Origin: Syngnathus acus | Lineage: Eukaryota > Chordata > Actinopteri > Syngnathiformes > Syngnathidae | DNA length: 64,000 bases | NCBI RefSeq assembly: GCF_901709675.1 | Contig: NC_051104.1 | Coordinates: 4,073,501 to 4,137,500 of the forward strand | Direction of reading: 5' to 3' | Shown: one piece after another, positions 35,223-47,440 of the stretch | Numbering within the stretch: the first letter of the stretch is position 1 | Layout of the letters: every line of letters starts with the position of its first letter | The notes under the pieces: generated by a model | What the model was told of the DNA's origin: nothing | The model's input: the letters and a program-made list of their open reading frames with translations, nothing else | Database searches by the model: none | Made by a program: the position numbers and the translations under genes

Positions 35223-37286
35223 CTTATCATGCCAAAAACAACACAGCCCAGGCTGCATGCTTCCCTCTTGGAAGATTGAGTTGCTTTCCATCCACAGTAA
35301 ATAAATGACATGCTACACTAGCTTCACCCCAAAGCCACATTGTATACATGTTAAAAGCAGAGTCAGAGTTTTTCTGTTTAAAATATGAGGTCATTTATGA
35401 GAAAACCAAGCCGAAACAAATTCTGCTAAATAGTTTCCCCTGTCGTCATTAATCATTCATGTGTAAAGCTGTCATGGTGTGTTGTACTAACATTGAAAAA
35501 TTTGGAAACTCAGATTTAAAGTAGATGTTCTGATGGACTTAGGTGGTATTGTCAGATGAACTATAATTTAACCTTTTTTTTTTCTTTTCAAAATTACATG
35601 GCTGACCCTCACGCTTGGATAGGATTTCCCTGTCGTGTATTTAACGCGTGCTATTTTGAAACCTTCTGACTGTGATTATTTTTGATTTTGCGTTTTTCCT
35701 TTAATCATTTGTGTTTTGTCTGGAACAGAGTGCAAAAATGTTTAAAGTATGCTGCATGGATTATGATCTCAGATGACTTAAACAGTTGCAAAAGACATTT
35801 TTTGCTTCTATAAAGATTTGAATTAATTTACAACTTAACCACAAAAGGTCAAACAATCTATTCAGCAATGTTGGTCGACGTTTTAATAATTCAGAACAAT
35901 GATAACACCTCTGTGCTTTTACTGTTCACAAAATAAACTCTAGAGGGAGCCAAACTATCATTGCAGATCACAACAACCTACAAATTGTCCTTCCAAATAA
36001 ATCCAACACTTAAGGACGGACCTCTCTTATTAGACATGGTGTCATCAAAGTGTGACCTGAATGTAACAGATCTTGTTAAAGTTGAAGGGAAATTAAGATA
36101 ATGCAGCAAAGTCTGTTCATTAAATTTGCTGGAGAAGGCACAAACAGCTCAAATAGTCAAAACTGAGCCTTCAAGCTTTCCCACTTAGCTGAATTTTCCA
36201 CCCATTTCCACTTGAGTGGCCACACGTAAATTGATACAAATCCATAATCCTGATCCAGCTTAAATGTGTTTCTCCCCCCATGCCTTTTTCTTACACGAGT
36301 GTGCAGAGTATTGATCCGGGCCTAAATAATTGAGAAGCTTAAGTTAAGCAAGTGTAAGGCAGTAGCATGTGTGGGTTACACAAGCATGTTAGGGGGAAAT
36401 GGCACCGCGTAGTACATCCCCAAATTGGCTCTCAAATTAGTGCACAGAGCGGAAACAAAATATTTACTTGTTATAAAGTTGGGAAGTATCAAAAAAAAAA
36501 AAAATAATGAAGCATTGTTCCATATATTTTGCAGGAAGGTGAAAGTGTCCAGTATGATTCTGATATTTTAAAATCACAGCTGTCACCCATGGATCCACAA
36601 ACATCTGGAAACAAAGATATTCTATACAGTATACCACAGCTGGTGCATAGTAACGCTTTTTTTTTTTTTTTTTAAATAAATAAATGCTGGAATTTACAAC
36701 CAAGTTTGCAATTTCAGGAATGTCTTGACAGGAAATTAAAAGTGACAGATGGAGTTATCAATCACAGTGAAGATTTGTGCCACTGTTTACCGGACCACTG
36801 ACTGACCGAGAGAGTCAAGCCAAATATGTCAGTAGGGAAATGCAACATTGGATTTCCCCCAACTGGTTGACCCAGGTGCTCATGACTTGACATTTTCCGA
36901 CCGCAATCATACTGGTAGAATAAGTGCGATGATTTTTTCCTTGGCTGCACCTCACACTCTTTCTGTCACGTACACCGTGCACTCAAACCTCGACTCCGCA
37001 TAGTGACAACACCTTCTCCGATACCTCTCACTCTTTTCTTGGCACTCGTTTTACATATCAGTGAGGGGACAGGCGAGGAGGAAAGCAACAGCTGATCTTG
37101 AAATATTAGCCAAATTGCATACTTGCACAGAGGGAGAATAAATTGATTCCATGCATCGGATTCTAAAAACAAAACTGCAATGACATTTTCATTCAAGGCC
37201 TTATTATGCACCAGGAGACACTTTGAGGGCCCATTATAGAACTTCAGTCAGCAGATCAGGACACATCTGTCTGAAGGAGTGGTGGT
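35223..37286. other. intergenic, nothing recognised
   Basis: AT-rich with T or A runs near 35575, 36490 and 36658. Minus-strand ORFs at 36464-36703, 36762-36950 and 36966-37211 are unrecognised. Purine/pyrimidine bias appears near 37010-37090. Confidence 0.5.
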
Positions 37287-37312
37287 GGGGGGGGGGGGGG
37301 GGGGGGGGGGGG
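37287..37312. repeat. G26 homopolymer
   Basis: An uninterrupted run of 26 G preceded by GGTGGT. It could form a G-quadruplex on this strand. Length is prone to assembly error. A minus-strand ORF across it (37256-37483) owes its proline run to this tract. Confidence 0.9.
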
Positions 37313-37431
37313 ATGGGCTATGACTGACACCGAAGTGCTCCCAGGGGTACCGGAGATAGCCGAGAGGAGAAATGAAATAACGCAATCATTCAAGGAGAGA
37401 GGGCCAATTATCCAGAGCATACAAAAAATAG

Positions 37432-37824
37432 TTTTCTGTATATCTATATAACCTTGGATTAGGCATTCCTGTCCATCCACCAAGCACCGATAAGCATTCC
37501 AATTTCTGTAACATTTGTGGATTTATCGTTCAGTGTATGTTGAGAGGTCACGTGAATAGCAAGGCAGCACATAACATTGGCAAGAGTTTATTTAAAGTTG
37601 AGCGTGAGCTTGACGAGACCTTCATCTATAACTCAATGAACAATAGAAGCATTGTGGAGTATCAAATGGCAGATTATATCAGAGATTTGTATTATAAATT
37701 GAATTACATGGTGTTTGAGAGAGACCATATCAGGGGGTGCAGTCTCGAAACAAATACGTCATTGGATATAAACAAAGTTGAAAATTATCACGTTGATCTG
37801 AAAGCATTATGCCAGAATGAATGA
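37432..37824 (+). CDS. possible small ORF, unrecognised (ATG at 37537)
   Basis: An open frame runs from 37432; its first ATG is at 37537, giving 95 codons to a TGA at 37822. The translation has a mixed charged/polar composition (KVERELDETF, DIRDLYYKL-like acidic and aromatic residues) without low complexity, and an FCNICG word upstream of the ATG. Just after the stop, AAAGTGAGT at 37829-37837 resembles a splice donor. There is no recognisable domain, signal peptide or membrane segment. Chance ORF, old gene fragment or lncRNA exon are all possible; chance is the likeliest. Confidence 0.1.
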   Translation, partial: FSVYLYNLGLGIPVHPPSTDKHSNFCNICGFIVQCMLRGHVNSKAAHNIGKSLFKVERELDETFIYNSMNNRSIVEYQMADYIRDLYYKLNYMVFERDHIRGCSLETNTSLDINKVENYHVDLKALCQNE

Positions 37825-38394
37825 ACAAAGTGAGTCAGGTATTGTATATGTTCTTAACTTCTGTGCCTTCATGCTTGTGTTTATTTTAGATAACTCTGTG
37901 ATATTTGGTTGCCAGGGGGTTCCTAAAATAAATACCAGTATCATAAAATAAAAATGTTCGACGAGTTCACAACATAGTTATTGTTTTGTTTGGTGACATC
38001 ATGCTTGTGTATTTTTGACCATAGACAACAACCCTGCTGACAAAGATACTGCCAGGACATCCTGATGACCCCCAGGGGCAACAGTTTCTTTCAGAGGCCC
38101 GATTATAAGAACAGCAAGCAGTGGAATTTCGACCTGTGCCCTCTGCGGTCTGCTTACGTTTTCCTGTTTCATGTCACTTTGACTTACAACTGTATTGTTG
38201 TGTCAGTCTGGAGGGCAAGTGAGGTGAAGTTATTTAAAAAAAAAAAAAATAATAACTTGGTTTGTTTGACGTCATAGCTCATTTGCTCATCGTGTATTTT
38301 AGATGGAACATACTCCGTTGAAAAAAAATAATAATCAAGATTGTCTCATGTAATACCATAAATGCACGGATCAATATTGTACGTCTACTCAAAA
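37825..38394. other. intergenic, nothing recognised
   Basis: AT-rich, with an A13 run at about 38236. The 70-codon ORF at 38065-38277 is unrecognised. Confidence 0.5.
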
Positions 38395-38560
38395 TAAAAA
38401 AAGCTCCGATACTTCACACTGATACCAGCCTGGCATATAACTTCCAGGCAAGTATGAATATTTCATTAAAATAAAGACAAGTATTGGTAATCGTTATCGA
38501 TGAGTACTCGATACTTGGTCTTAAAAATGCAGTCGTAATAAATACTGTACAATAATCTTT
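38395..38560. repeat. decayed repeat with GATACC/GAGTACTCGATAC words
   Basis: CTCCGATACTTCACACTGATACC and ATCGATGAGTACTCGATACTTGG-type words resemble a fish interspersed repeat I recall as built of GATACC and GAGTACTCGATAC motifs. Heavily mutated; ends uncertain. Possibly related to 39360-39425. Confidence 0.35.
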
Positions 38561-38739
38561 CCAAGCAATGGGCACAAATCCTGGGTCTGTTTTTGCCATA
38601 GGGACTACAATAACTTATTTCCCTATCCGAGTTTCACAAATTTGAAGAAAAAAAAAACTGTTGGCATTTCATTATTGCCACACCGGCATGGACAAAACAA
38701 AGCCTTACATCTAGCTGAAACTGTAACTTGGAAACGCTT

Positions 38740-38970
38740 GCTCATTCTTACCTAATTATCTCCCTCAGCAGCGCAGTTCCAACTCTCAGTCAGGAGTAAA
38801 CAAGACCCCAGTGGGAAAAAGCTCCTGTCTTGGCTCGCAGGCCAATTTTAATAAATCGATGCGCTAATCATTGGATGTGCACCGACCGAGTGTCCTGGTC
38901 GTGCTTCCAGTCCTACTCCCTTTGAGGGTAATTTAATTAGGTTTCCAATGCTGAAAAGCTTCCGACATGC
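38740..38970. promoter_or_regulatory. CNE-like block, homeodomain-rich
   Basis: TAATTA at 38753-38758, AATAAATCGATGCGCTAATC starting about 38850, and TTAATTAGG at 38933-38941 give three or more homeodomain-type words within 190 bp of otherwise balanced DNA. No ORF. Strong by texture; conservation untested. Confidence 0.45.
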
Positions 38971-39359
38971 ACAAAGAAGTGAAAGGTGAAATTGAATTTT
39001 CTACCCCCCGCCCCACAACCCACCCAGTATTTTCAGCATTTAGCTACTAACAGCATACAGGGTGAAGGGAATTTAATGACAAAACCAGAAAACAAAAGAA
39101 TGGGTTTGTGTAGCTTAGGGAACATTTAGCTTATGATACAGCTGGGTTCTAAGGAAGTGAGATTAATCCCTTCCAAATTGGGTGAGTTTATTCTCAGGCA
39201 ATTTCTTCCCCAGTGTTTTTCTTCAGTTTGCTGTCATTGTTCACATGTTACAAGGTCAGCCTGCTCATTAAACTGCAAATCCATACATTGCTTTTATTTT
39301 CGTGCCAATGAAACAAATCTACTGTTTTTGTATTAATATTCAATAGCTAAAAAATCTTA
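38971..39359. other. spacer, nothing recognised
   Basis: A C-rich tract at 39004-39025 and one unrecognised 67-codon ORF. Confidence 0.5.
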
Positions 39360-39425
39360 ACTAGGAATGTTCGATGCCACTTTTTTTTTTTCCCCGGACC
39401 AATACCACAATGACAGATAAGAGTT
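39360..39425. repeat. possible repeat end
   Basis: CTAGGAATGTTCGATGCCAC followed by a T run and GGACCAATACCAC resembles the terminal part of the repeat recalled for 38395-38560. Too short and mutated to be sure. Confidence 0.28.
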
Positions 39426-41127
39426 ATATATCCCAATATAAAAACGTCCTTTAAATTAAAAATGAACTGTAATTTTCTATTGCTATTATTTCTACATTTC
39501 GAGTTCCAGATCGTAAAACGATGTCTGATTTATATCCACATGTGATTGGATAGCTTGAGTCCAAACATTTATATCCAAAATGGGGGATTTGATCGTACTT
39601 GTAACAATATCATACATTCAGCCATAAAGACAGTAAATTTTTTATTGCGCAACAACCAAAGCCAATGGAACTAACTTTAAAAACCCTGATAACTCTCCAA
39701 CCAAAACTGTTTTTTTTTTTTTGTGCTGAGCAGTTCAACATTTGTTCACTAGTTTCTTAACTGGAAAGAATATCATGTCTATAGTTCCTTGGGGCATGTC
39801 TGCGGCATGTACACACTTGGAAACATACAGACACATGCATTCGGGGATTTGGAAGACTCCGGTAGAACCTTAAGGCCTGTTCAGCTCTTGTATGGAAAAC
39901 TCCCTGCAGGCATGTCCCTGGACGTTAATGTGCGCCAGCTTCGGTATTCATATTTTTGTCTTTTTACTGGCTGCAGAGAGCAGGGAGGAATCTATCAGCA
40001 AGCAACAAGGTATAGGATTGCACATGACATCCGGTTTCCACATGCCAGCCATTGCTCTAAAATGACTCTCCGTCGTCTCAAGTTTGCAAAACAGCAGTAT
40101 GCCAGTCGTAAATCATTTTCCAAAGATACAGGCAGCCTGTAATTTCGCCAAATGCAAGACAAAGAGAGGTAAGAGTCTTCTGTTATGTCTGAATTCGAGT
40201 TTACTGTTATCAAGGCGACAGTATAATGAGTCTCCCTCAAAGTGTTTTGAGGAGGAACTGCGAGTTTGTTCAACATTTTTCCCATGAACACGAAAAAGAT
40301 GACATGCTTAGGTAAGCTTTTTTTTTTTTTTTAAAGTTTCCACCGTTTCTCCAAGCGATTAAATTGCTACGTCTGCAATTTTGAATCGCATAAAGCTCAC
40401 CTGTGTTAAAAATTGAAATCACTCATGATAGTTTGAAGAATTGATTAAATTGACAGTTTTTTGACTCAGCTCTGTTTATTATGCCGAGTTGGTATGTACT
40501 AGTCCAGCTGCCTTGGTGACACCACAAGTGTTTATTTTAAGACGCGAGTGGTGACTGCTGACTCCCTCTAGGTGGTCTTGCCTTTATAAATTAGTTTGTA
40601 TATTTTGTTTTCCAAAATGCTGTGAGAAATGACATCCTTGCGGATGCTCCTGGGAGAGGAAAGTGATGGTGGGACGATGTGCGTGCATATTGCATATTTG
40701 TTGGTAGCGTCACGCAAAAGTAGCAATCTGACAAAGACAGATAAGGTCGACATGGATTGAGGTAAAACGAATGCCTCGTGAGTTGACAAAAGACGGTCAG
40801 CTGAAGTCAGAGGTCAAGCCCAAGGAGTTTCCCTGTCAGTTTCATTTTAAAAGTCTGCTGCTTAAAAAAAAAAGCCCAGCATAGAGCTATTAGTATATCT
40901 GCAAGACCAGCAAAAACAAAGTTGGTTTTTTTTGCAAGGTGGCAGCTTCATAAAAAATTCATTCAGAAAATACAAAAGGAATACTTGAAAAATAAACAAA
41001 TAAATCGGTGGGTTATACCTTGGGCATTCAATCATTTTAGGTGAAGTGTTACTAACCAACTATGTTTAAGTTTTAGATCCGAGTAGCCCTGGCTGTATAT
41101 TTAAAATAAATATTTTTTTTATAAACC
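39426..41127. other. intergenic, no gene recognised
   Basis: A 117-codon plus ORF (39789-40142) is overlapped by a 98-codon minus ORF (39995-40291) and a second plus frame (40084-40287). None has a domain. 39790-40260 is less AT-rich than its flanks and may be a weak regulatory block. Simple T or A runs at 39709, 40319, 40863. Confidence 0.42.
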
Positions 41128-41575
41128 GTGACATATTGCACAATCACTGCTTTGTGTGGCGGAATTGACACAAAAACAAGGAAGCAGGTTGACAAGGCAA
41201 GAGCGGAAAAGTCTCAAAAGGGTATTTTGTCACACACAAAAAAAAGCTTACCTAGTTGCACTTCACTTGGAAAAACAAACAACACATCATGGCGCCACAA
41301 AGAACAACACAATGAACTGACTCCAACAGCAACAAACCTGGACCTTATATACAAACACACTCATGAAACAACGAGGTTGGAGAGAGCTGATTGGTTGACA
41401 GAGGATCCAAGCCAAAAAAAATCACCAAAACAATGTCAACAAAAACCACCTTGGCCTTACCAATAACCTTTCTAGATAAGAAAACAGGCAAAATAACTGA
41501 AAACAAGATGCACTTGTTTGTTGACATTCCAGCAACTTATTTTGATAAGGCAAGAGAAATTAAAACAAGAAAATG
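41128..41575. repeat. A-rich decayed repeat, uncertain
   Basis: The plus strand is strikingly A/C-rich. AACAACACAATGAACTGACT, CCTGGACCTTATATACAAAC and GAGCTGATTGGTTGAC occur in an order that resembles a teleost repeat I recall, but I cannot name its class. Two Lys/Thr-rich plus ORFs (41128-41466, 41391-41576) are by-products of the composition. Confidence 0.35.
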
Positions 41576-42000
41576 ACTATGACAAACTCACTCCGAGTTG
41601 TTTCTTGCAGTGATAATGGCTCCTTTCACGGCCTTAACGGGTGGTCTTCCCGTCGCCGTCTCTCGACACATATCAGCCTTGTTTGCGCGTTTCCCGTGAT
41701 GAAAACGATAAGACAATTTGCAAGCGAGAAACATCAGCACGACTGATTAAATCATCATCATCTCCGCTGAGACTTTCTTCCAACACCGAGTTGTCTTTGC
41801 ATTCATTAGCACTTGTCTGAAATGCTCTTCAACTTCTGTCCCATCAACATCAACCAAGCCAATCATTCTTTTTATTGAAGTATAAAATATTTAAAAATTA
41901 GTCAAGATATATAACAGCAGCAAGTGTTGGAAACAGTGAGACATAATAAAGACGACACACACAAACACCGCGTAATTCCCATTCCAAGCATACCACTGCC
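41576..42000. other. spacer, nothing recognised
   Basis: No ORF or repeat end seen. Confidence 0.5.
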
Positions 42001-42420
42001 ATCCTTCTATTTGATCAGATAGCTTGAGTGATTAAGTTCATCTGACACGTGAAATGGCCTCCCATGACAAGAGTCAAAATTTGTTCCAATGCGCAAAGAC
42101 ACATGAGCTTCCTTGAGGGTGGTGGAGGAACCGTATTGGAGGCTGTCAGCAGGCATGGACAGAGGTCACTCGCCGCCAGGCCTTATTAGCTCCACATCAG
42201 CAAAATGCGGCTTGTCAGACATGGCATTGAAATAGAGGAGGGCTCCCGGTGTGCCTTCTGCCTCTCAGCGCCAACTTTCTGGCTGGATGGTCATGATCAA
42301 ACCCGTCTGGCCCTACCTACTGCGATGCCTTGTGTCACTCCATTAAACAGCATGTATTGCTGCTTTCACGCCAAGTTAAGGAGGTGACAGGGAAAGTCAA
42401 CTTGACCTTCAAGTCCAGCA
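42001..42420. promoter_or_regulatory. CNE-like block
   Basis: Balanced, repeat-free 420 bp. CTTGAGTGATTAAGTTC near 42023 includes an NKX2-type TTGAGTG word beside GATTAA; ACACGTGAAATGG near 42046 holds the E-box CACGTG. CTCCATTAAACAGCATG at 42338-42354 is another motif-like stretch. The 60-codon ORF at 42205-42387 is unrecognised. Confidence 0.4.
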
Positions 42421-42869
42421 GCTGTAATTCCTTTACAGAAGTGTTTTGCGTTCAGACCTCAAACTTTTTAGAGACAAAATTAAAGTGATCACCAAAAAAT
42501 TATTGTGACTTAATCAAGGGCTGTCAATCAAGTGTGACAAACAAAATCGTTTTCATAACCATTAAATTGTGTTTTGGATTATATTATGTGGAGGCAGTCT
42601 GAAAACATCCACTTTAATTTGAAAAAGAAAACAAAGCCAAATATTGAGTTTAGTCTCGTGTATTTAATCTGCAAAGCTCAGTGTAAACACCAAAGACCCC
42701 TTCAAATAATAATCTCTGGGAATTTGTTACGTAAAAGCATAATATAGATTGAGTCAACCTATACAGACAACAGATTCATTACATGCACAGTTTAAAACCA
42801 GAAATTATGGGTAAATAAAGCCACGACTGTGTCGACATTGATATTTGTAGGATCAAATGACAAATTTGC
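42421..42869. other. AT-rich spacer, nothing recognised
   Basis: No ORF, repeat end or motif cluster seen. Confidence 0.55.
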
Positions 42870-43030
42870 GATGACAGCTGCTTCCTGATAAGTTGATCGC
42901 CCCGCTGCTTCTCCAAGTGGGCCAATTCAATGAAACCAGAGTGTGCATTACATCCGCCAACATTGCCAACTCGGGCTTTTTGCCCTAAGCGAAAGGCCGC
43001 TTATTCCATAACTCAAACTACCATAAAGAT
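42870..43030. promoter_or_regulatory. CNE-like block, short
   Basis: ATGACAGCTGCTTCCTGATA at about 42871 includes an E-box CAGCTG and an ETS-type TTCCTG. GTGGGCCAATTCAATG follows at 42918. Balanced and repeat-free. Confidence 0.35.
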
Positions 43031-44640
43031 ATAAGCACGTCATAAAAAATACTGCAAGTCATGGAACGATAAAAAAAATATATTTCCTTGCAAATCACTT
43101 AAAATGTACTGTGGATATAAAAACTAACTAGCTCGCTGTCACCGTCCAACCAAAAGTCGCGTGCAAATCGGCATCCAAGAAAAGACGTGATGAATTGGAT
43201 GTGCAGCTGACATGTAACTTATGAGCATCCCCTCAACATGTGTTTTTGCTGACCGTTTGAAATACGGCACTCTGAGGAACGCCACTGAGTAACTCCCACC
43301 TCGAGGAGACAAATTTGTGATTTACATCCTCTCTTAGTCTGTTGTGGATGTTTTATGCAGAAAGGAACTCGGCCAGCATGGGTTAAAAATGAAGAAGTAG
43401 GGAATAACCGAGCATTGTTTATTTTTTCAGGAACATTCCACGAGTAGACAGCTATTCCCTTGTCAGGAGAGCTTGCAATGTGCTACAAATTTCCAGACCC
43501 AGAACTCAAGACTATGAATTCCCATGAGACAAATTACGGAAACGGAAGAATGTGTGTTTTGTTTACACTTGCAATGTGATGACAGTCACAACAGGAAGGG
43601 TGAAAAAGTGCTGCGACTCATTCATGGAAACAAATGTGGGTGATGGGAAGGTCATCGGGAAAATACTGCATGGAAGTGGATTAAGTTTTGATTCATTTAT
43701 TCCAAAAAATTCCGACTGCTATAGAGTTGGCTGAGTATATTTAAATTGCCTTGTAAAAGCTTTTTTTTTTTTTCTTGTGGTACAATAAAACTATTGTTAG
43801 GCAGTTTGATACAGTATAAATGGATATGGGTTGGAGCTATATCACATGGTCTAATTCTTTAGCAACAGTGGGAAACTCAGACATTCGCTCTTTTCAAATG
43901 ACCTGCAGGGCAATTCAGCGATAAGCACTTCCTCGAAACACAATGCCCAATTTTTCTTAGGTACTCTCCCTTACCCGTATCCTGTGACCGATTTTCCTCA
44001 CTCGTGATGTCAAAAAAATATGTCTTAAATTTTTTATCATAAATGTTTGCCAGCCACCTTTTTAGGAAAGAGGAATACTTTGAATAGTTTTTCATATTTC
44101 CAAGAATTAGAAGGATCTAAATATTCAGCTAGAGGCTTATTCCTGAATTGACATAATTGTTTATGGATAAACTTGAGTTTTCCAACATTGCATTTAAGCC
44201 TGCAAGGGAATTAAAAACACAGCTAAAAGAAAAACAGAGCGTAATTAGTTATAATTGGAATTTTGCTTCTGGACTTGGCAAAGAGTGACCGGAGAGCGTG
44301 CTCTGTCCTCGGGAGCACATCTGTGCTAAAAAAAAAAAAAAATCCTTCTAAGAAAAGACTTTGTACTGGGGGACCGTGTGGGGGCTGCCCGAGGGGGGGG
44401 GGCACACGAGCATTATTATGCATGGCAACAAATGTCCATTTTAATTGCTCTCTAACTACCAATTATACAGCAATTAAATGTGCGTATCATTCTTGCAATA
44501 ACTCCTCTTTTTTCTAGCTTTTACACGTAAGTTGTTTTTTTTAGTATTGATCACACCCGGCTTTTAAAATTATAAATAGTGCTGCTCGATTCGGAGATCT
44601 CCCATATGGGTTCGTCAAAGAAAAGAAAAAAAAAAACGGA
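43031..44640. other. intergenic, nothing recognised
   Basis: AT-rich with A or T runs near 43762 and 44329 and a G9 run at 44393-44401. ORFs at 43552-43734, 43877-44095 and 44223-44517 (both strands) are unrecognised. Confidence 0.5.
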
Positions 44641-44870
44641 TTTGTGCAACTTGGCGCAGGGTTGTTCGAAATCAATACGGGACAAAGTCATGTCACCCTC
44701 TCGCCATTATTCTTAATTAGCTGGGGCCAAATACAAGCTGGCAGTTTAGAGGTAAAATGGGGAATACTGGTGAGTCTTTCCTGTTCCCTTGACTCTGCTT
44801 CGATACTTTTGTACACCACTGAATGCGTGATTATCATCAATGTGCGTATTGTGGCTAAGCTGGACAATTA
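44641..44870. other. weak CNE-like block
   Basis: TTATTCTTAATTAGCTGGGG at about 44706 contains TAATTAGC. The 75-codon ORF over the block is hydrophobic but unrecognised and lacks a convincing ATG context. Confidence 0.3.
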
Positions 44871-45886
44871 GGATTCCAGGAATGTAAAGATCCATTGTCC
44901 CATGGTACACTTGTTTTTAAGCAATGTTGTTTGAAAATCATTGGGAATGTCTCAAATTTGGTCTGGAGACAAATCCAAATGGATCATGACAAAGTCACAT
45001 TGTGATGTACTCTCAAATTTGACAATATTGGAGTCCAATGTCATAAAGACATGTCGGAATTGCATCACCCAGTGTCATCAGCCAATAATACTTAAAACGT
45101 TTGGGTTGTAATCCTTTCAGCACAAACACTGCAATCCTTGGATACAAGCAGTGGGTTGTGATACTGTAAACAATGGATGCAGAGAATGAATCAGGTTGCA
45201 TCCCCGTCTCGGCATGAAATTTCCCACGGAAGGGCGAGTCTCGGAAACGGGCTAGCGTTGCTTTGGTGCAAACAGTCGCAGAGCTTAGGGGTTTACAAAT
45301 GTAAAGGAGTGAACGCACAACAGGGTCAAACGAGCAAATCCGGTCTTGTGTTCTTGCCTCTTTTATTGTAAAGTTTCCTCATGGATGCGGGATGATGTTC
45401 TCAATGAAAAGAACCAAGCCGGCTGACCTGTTAAAAGCAGGCGTGTCTCAGATATAGTTTCACGTTTTTTTTTCTTTTCTTTCCCTGCTGATACTGCTGC
45501 CTGATCCAGGTGCTTATTGGGATATAAATGAAAGCAAATCAAGAGTTCAAGTGAAATGCATTTCTTTTTATTATGATTTATGTTTTTTCGTCTTGAAAGA
45601 ACTCAAATCTATTGTGGCGGATGAAGTAATTCTGGCAACAAACTGACAATCTTTTTCACCTTCACCTGCTTCACCTTTCATTGAATATGAAACAATGTTT
45701 AAGGGGTGGTGACCTAAAGCTATATCATATTTCTGCCTCGGGATTTAGAGTGGAAAAACAAAAATATGACTTGACTAAGGGATGCACTCGGCGGATTCTT
45801 TATAAGGTATACCTGCACTAAACTCTAATTATGGACCCCATTATAAGAGCTCGTAATATATAGTCAATTGGAATACTTTTTTTGAT
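44871..45886. other. intergenic, nothing recognised
   Basis: Overlapping 101-codon minus and 64-codon plus ORFs at 45013-45371; neither is recognisable. AT-rich beyond. Confidence 0.5.
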
Positions 45887-46131
45887 TACCGTAATTTCTG
45901 AACTATAAGCCGCACCAGCTAAAATTAGGGGGGAATCCTCTTTTGTTTATATATTAGCCACACTGGACTATAAGCCGCAGGTTTTTTAAATTAAAAGTAC
46001 TCACTTCTATTACCTGTATTACCAAAACAAATCCTCTTACAATATCAGAAAAATAAGACGCACCAGAATATAAACCGCAGAGTTCAAAACTTGTGTAAAA
46101 AGTAGCATTTTATAATCCGGACATTACGGTA
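45887..46131. mobile_element. TACCGTA-ended MITE, 245 bp
   Basis: TACCGTAATTTCTGAACTAT at the left is inverted at the right (ATAATCCGGACATTACGGTA), with a few mismatches. ACTATAAGCCGCA recurs inside. Internal sequence matches the element at 8434-8687 over most of its length, apart from an extra CTGTATTA-type insertion near 46013. No coding capacity. Confidence 0.83.
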
Positions 46132-46880
46132 CATTCAAGGACTACGAGCTAATACAATACAGACATTTATTTATTAACAAGGGTAAAGTCCTTGGCATGA
46201 ATTTGCCTCAGATAAACTATAATTTACCAGTACTTCAAAACCAGGTGTGGCTACAAGGTTCCTGGTTAGTCAGTATGATTGCTGGCTACATTCTTTCGCA
46301 TTGACATCATATCCAAGCAGTTGTCGTACTTCATGTAAGCAGAAACAAGCATGGGATGGAGCCAGAGACACAACATCCGCTGAATTCAGGTGACTGCTGT
46401 TGACCCCACGGAACATGTCAATGGCTCTAAATAAAGTACTGAAGCGAGGGAAACAGAACCTCAAATGTTTGTTTTAATGCTTATCTCGGATTGTACGTTT
46501 CCTGTGCGCTAAATAGGTCATACAATTTATACAATGGACAGAAATCTACAATTAGAATTGCCGTTGGGAATAATAGTGAGACATTCATAACGCTATGGGT
46601 AACTGTGCCCTTTAAAAGTAATGGAATATATTTTTATGACATTTACTGTCAATTCCCAGAATCAAATTTATCCCCTAACGAAATCATGAAAAGCAGTAAG
46701 CCTGTGAAGTCATAACTAACAAGAGACCACTTTAGAAAAGTGAAAAAAGGTGTTTTATATTAGTTGTGTCATTCTGTAAGATAAACAGTGCATGCTTTGA
46801 CTCATGGTCATTTACTGAACATTAAATGAATAACCGTAGAAGGCTCTGTTAGATGTTTTTTAAACGTAAATATTTCCAGT
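46132..46880. other. intergenic, nothing recognised
   Basis: AT-rich. ORFs at 46270-46464 (minus) and 46491-46715 (plus) are unrecognised. Confidence 0.5.
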
Positions 46881-47440
46881 GTGCGAAAACGCTTACGTCA
46901 TTGTTTGCTTGAGCCGGATTCAGCCATGAAAACACACTCGAAATAATTTAATTAGACGATATGTAAACATTCCCAGTATGTGTAAAACTGGCAAACAAGG
47001 CGCCCTCCTATCGACGTCATACTTGAACTAATGAGCACTGCTCTTGCCTCACCACTTTTCAGGCCAGTATTGCCGCTTGAGTGAAAGCGATGCCTTTTGG
47101 CAGACTAACTGCTGTTGAACATAGTTCTTTCCCATTACAAAAAAAAAGATTGGTTTAATCTTGCCGTATCTGAGCCGTATTCAATTTCCTCAAATCATAA
47201 AAACACCACTGAAATGAGCTACAGCTCCCCCCGTTAGGTTTTCTTAAAGGGATATTCCCTTATGAGTTCTTTTTTACTTGGGCCAGAAATATTGCTTTGC
47301 ACGCTTCATTGGGCCCAGAGGACAAATATGGAAATTTTACAGTGTAATTGGAGTTGCGCCAGGTTGAGGTACCCTCACCCTCCGCCTGGAGGGCCGCCAG
47401 AATCACAATGAAATTGGTATGCTTTCATAATTGAAGTAGG
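46881..47440. promoter_or_regulatory. CNE-like block
   Basis: AAATAATTTAATTAGACG near 46940 clusters TAAT cores. AAGGGA-tat-TCCCTT at 47247-47261 is a perfect inverted repeat. GTGTAATTGGAGTTGCGCC lies at about 47342. CpGs are kept at several points. Only one short A run (47141) breaks the block. No ORF. Confidence 0.4.

Noticed and set aside
37256-37483. Minus ORF with a polyproline run
   Set aside because: The prolines come from the G26 homopolymer.
39789-40142. 117-codon plus ORF
   Set aside because: Overlapped on the minus strand and by another plus frame; no domain or signal sequence.
41128-41576. Two Lys/Thr-rich plus ORFs
   Set aside because: Explained by A/C-rich composition of a probable decayed repeat.
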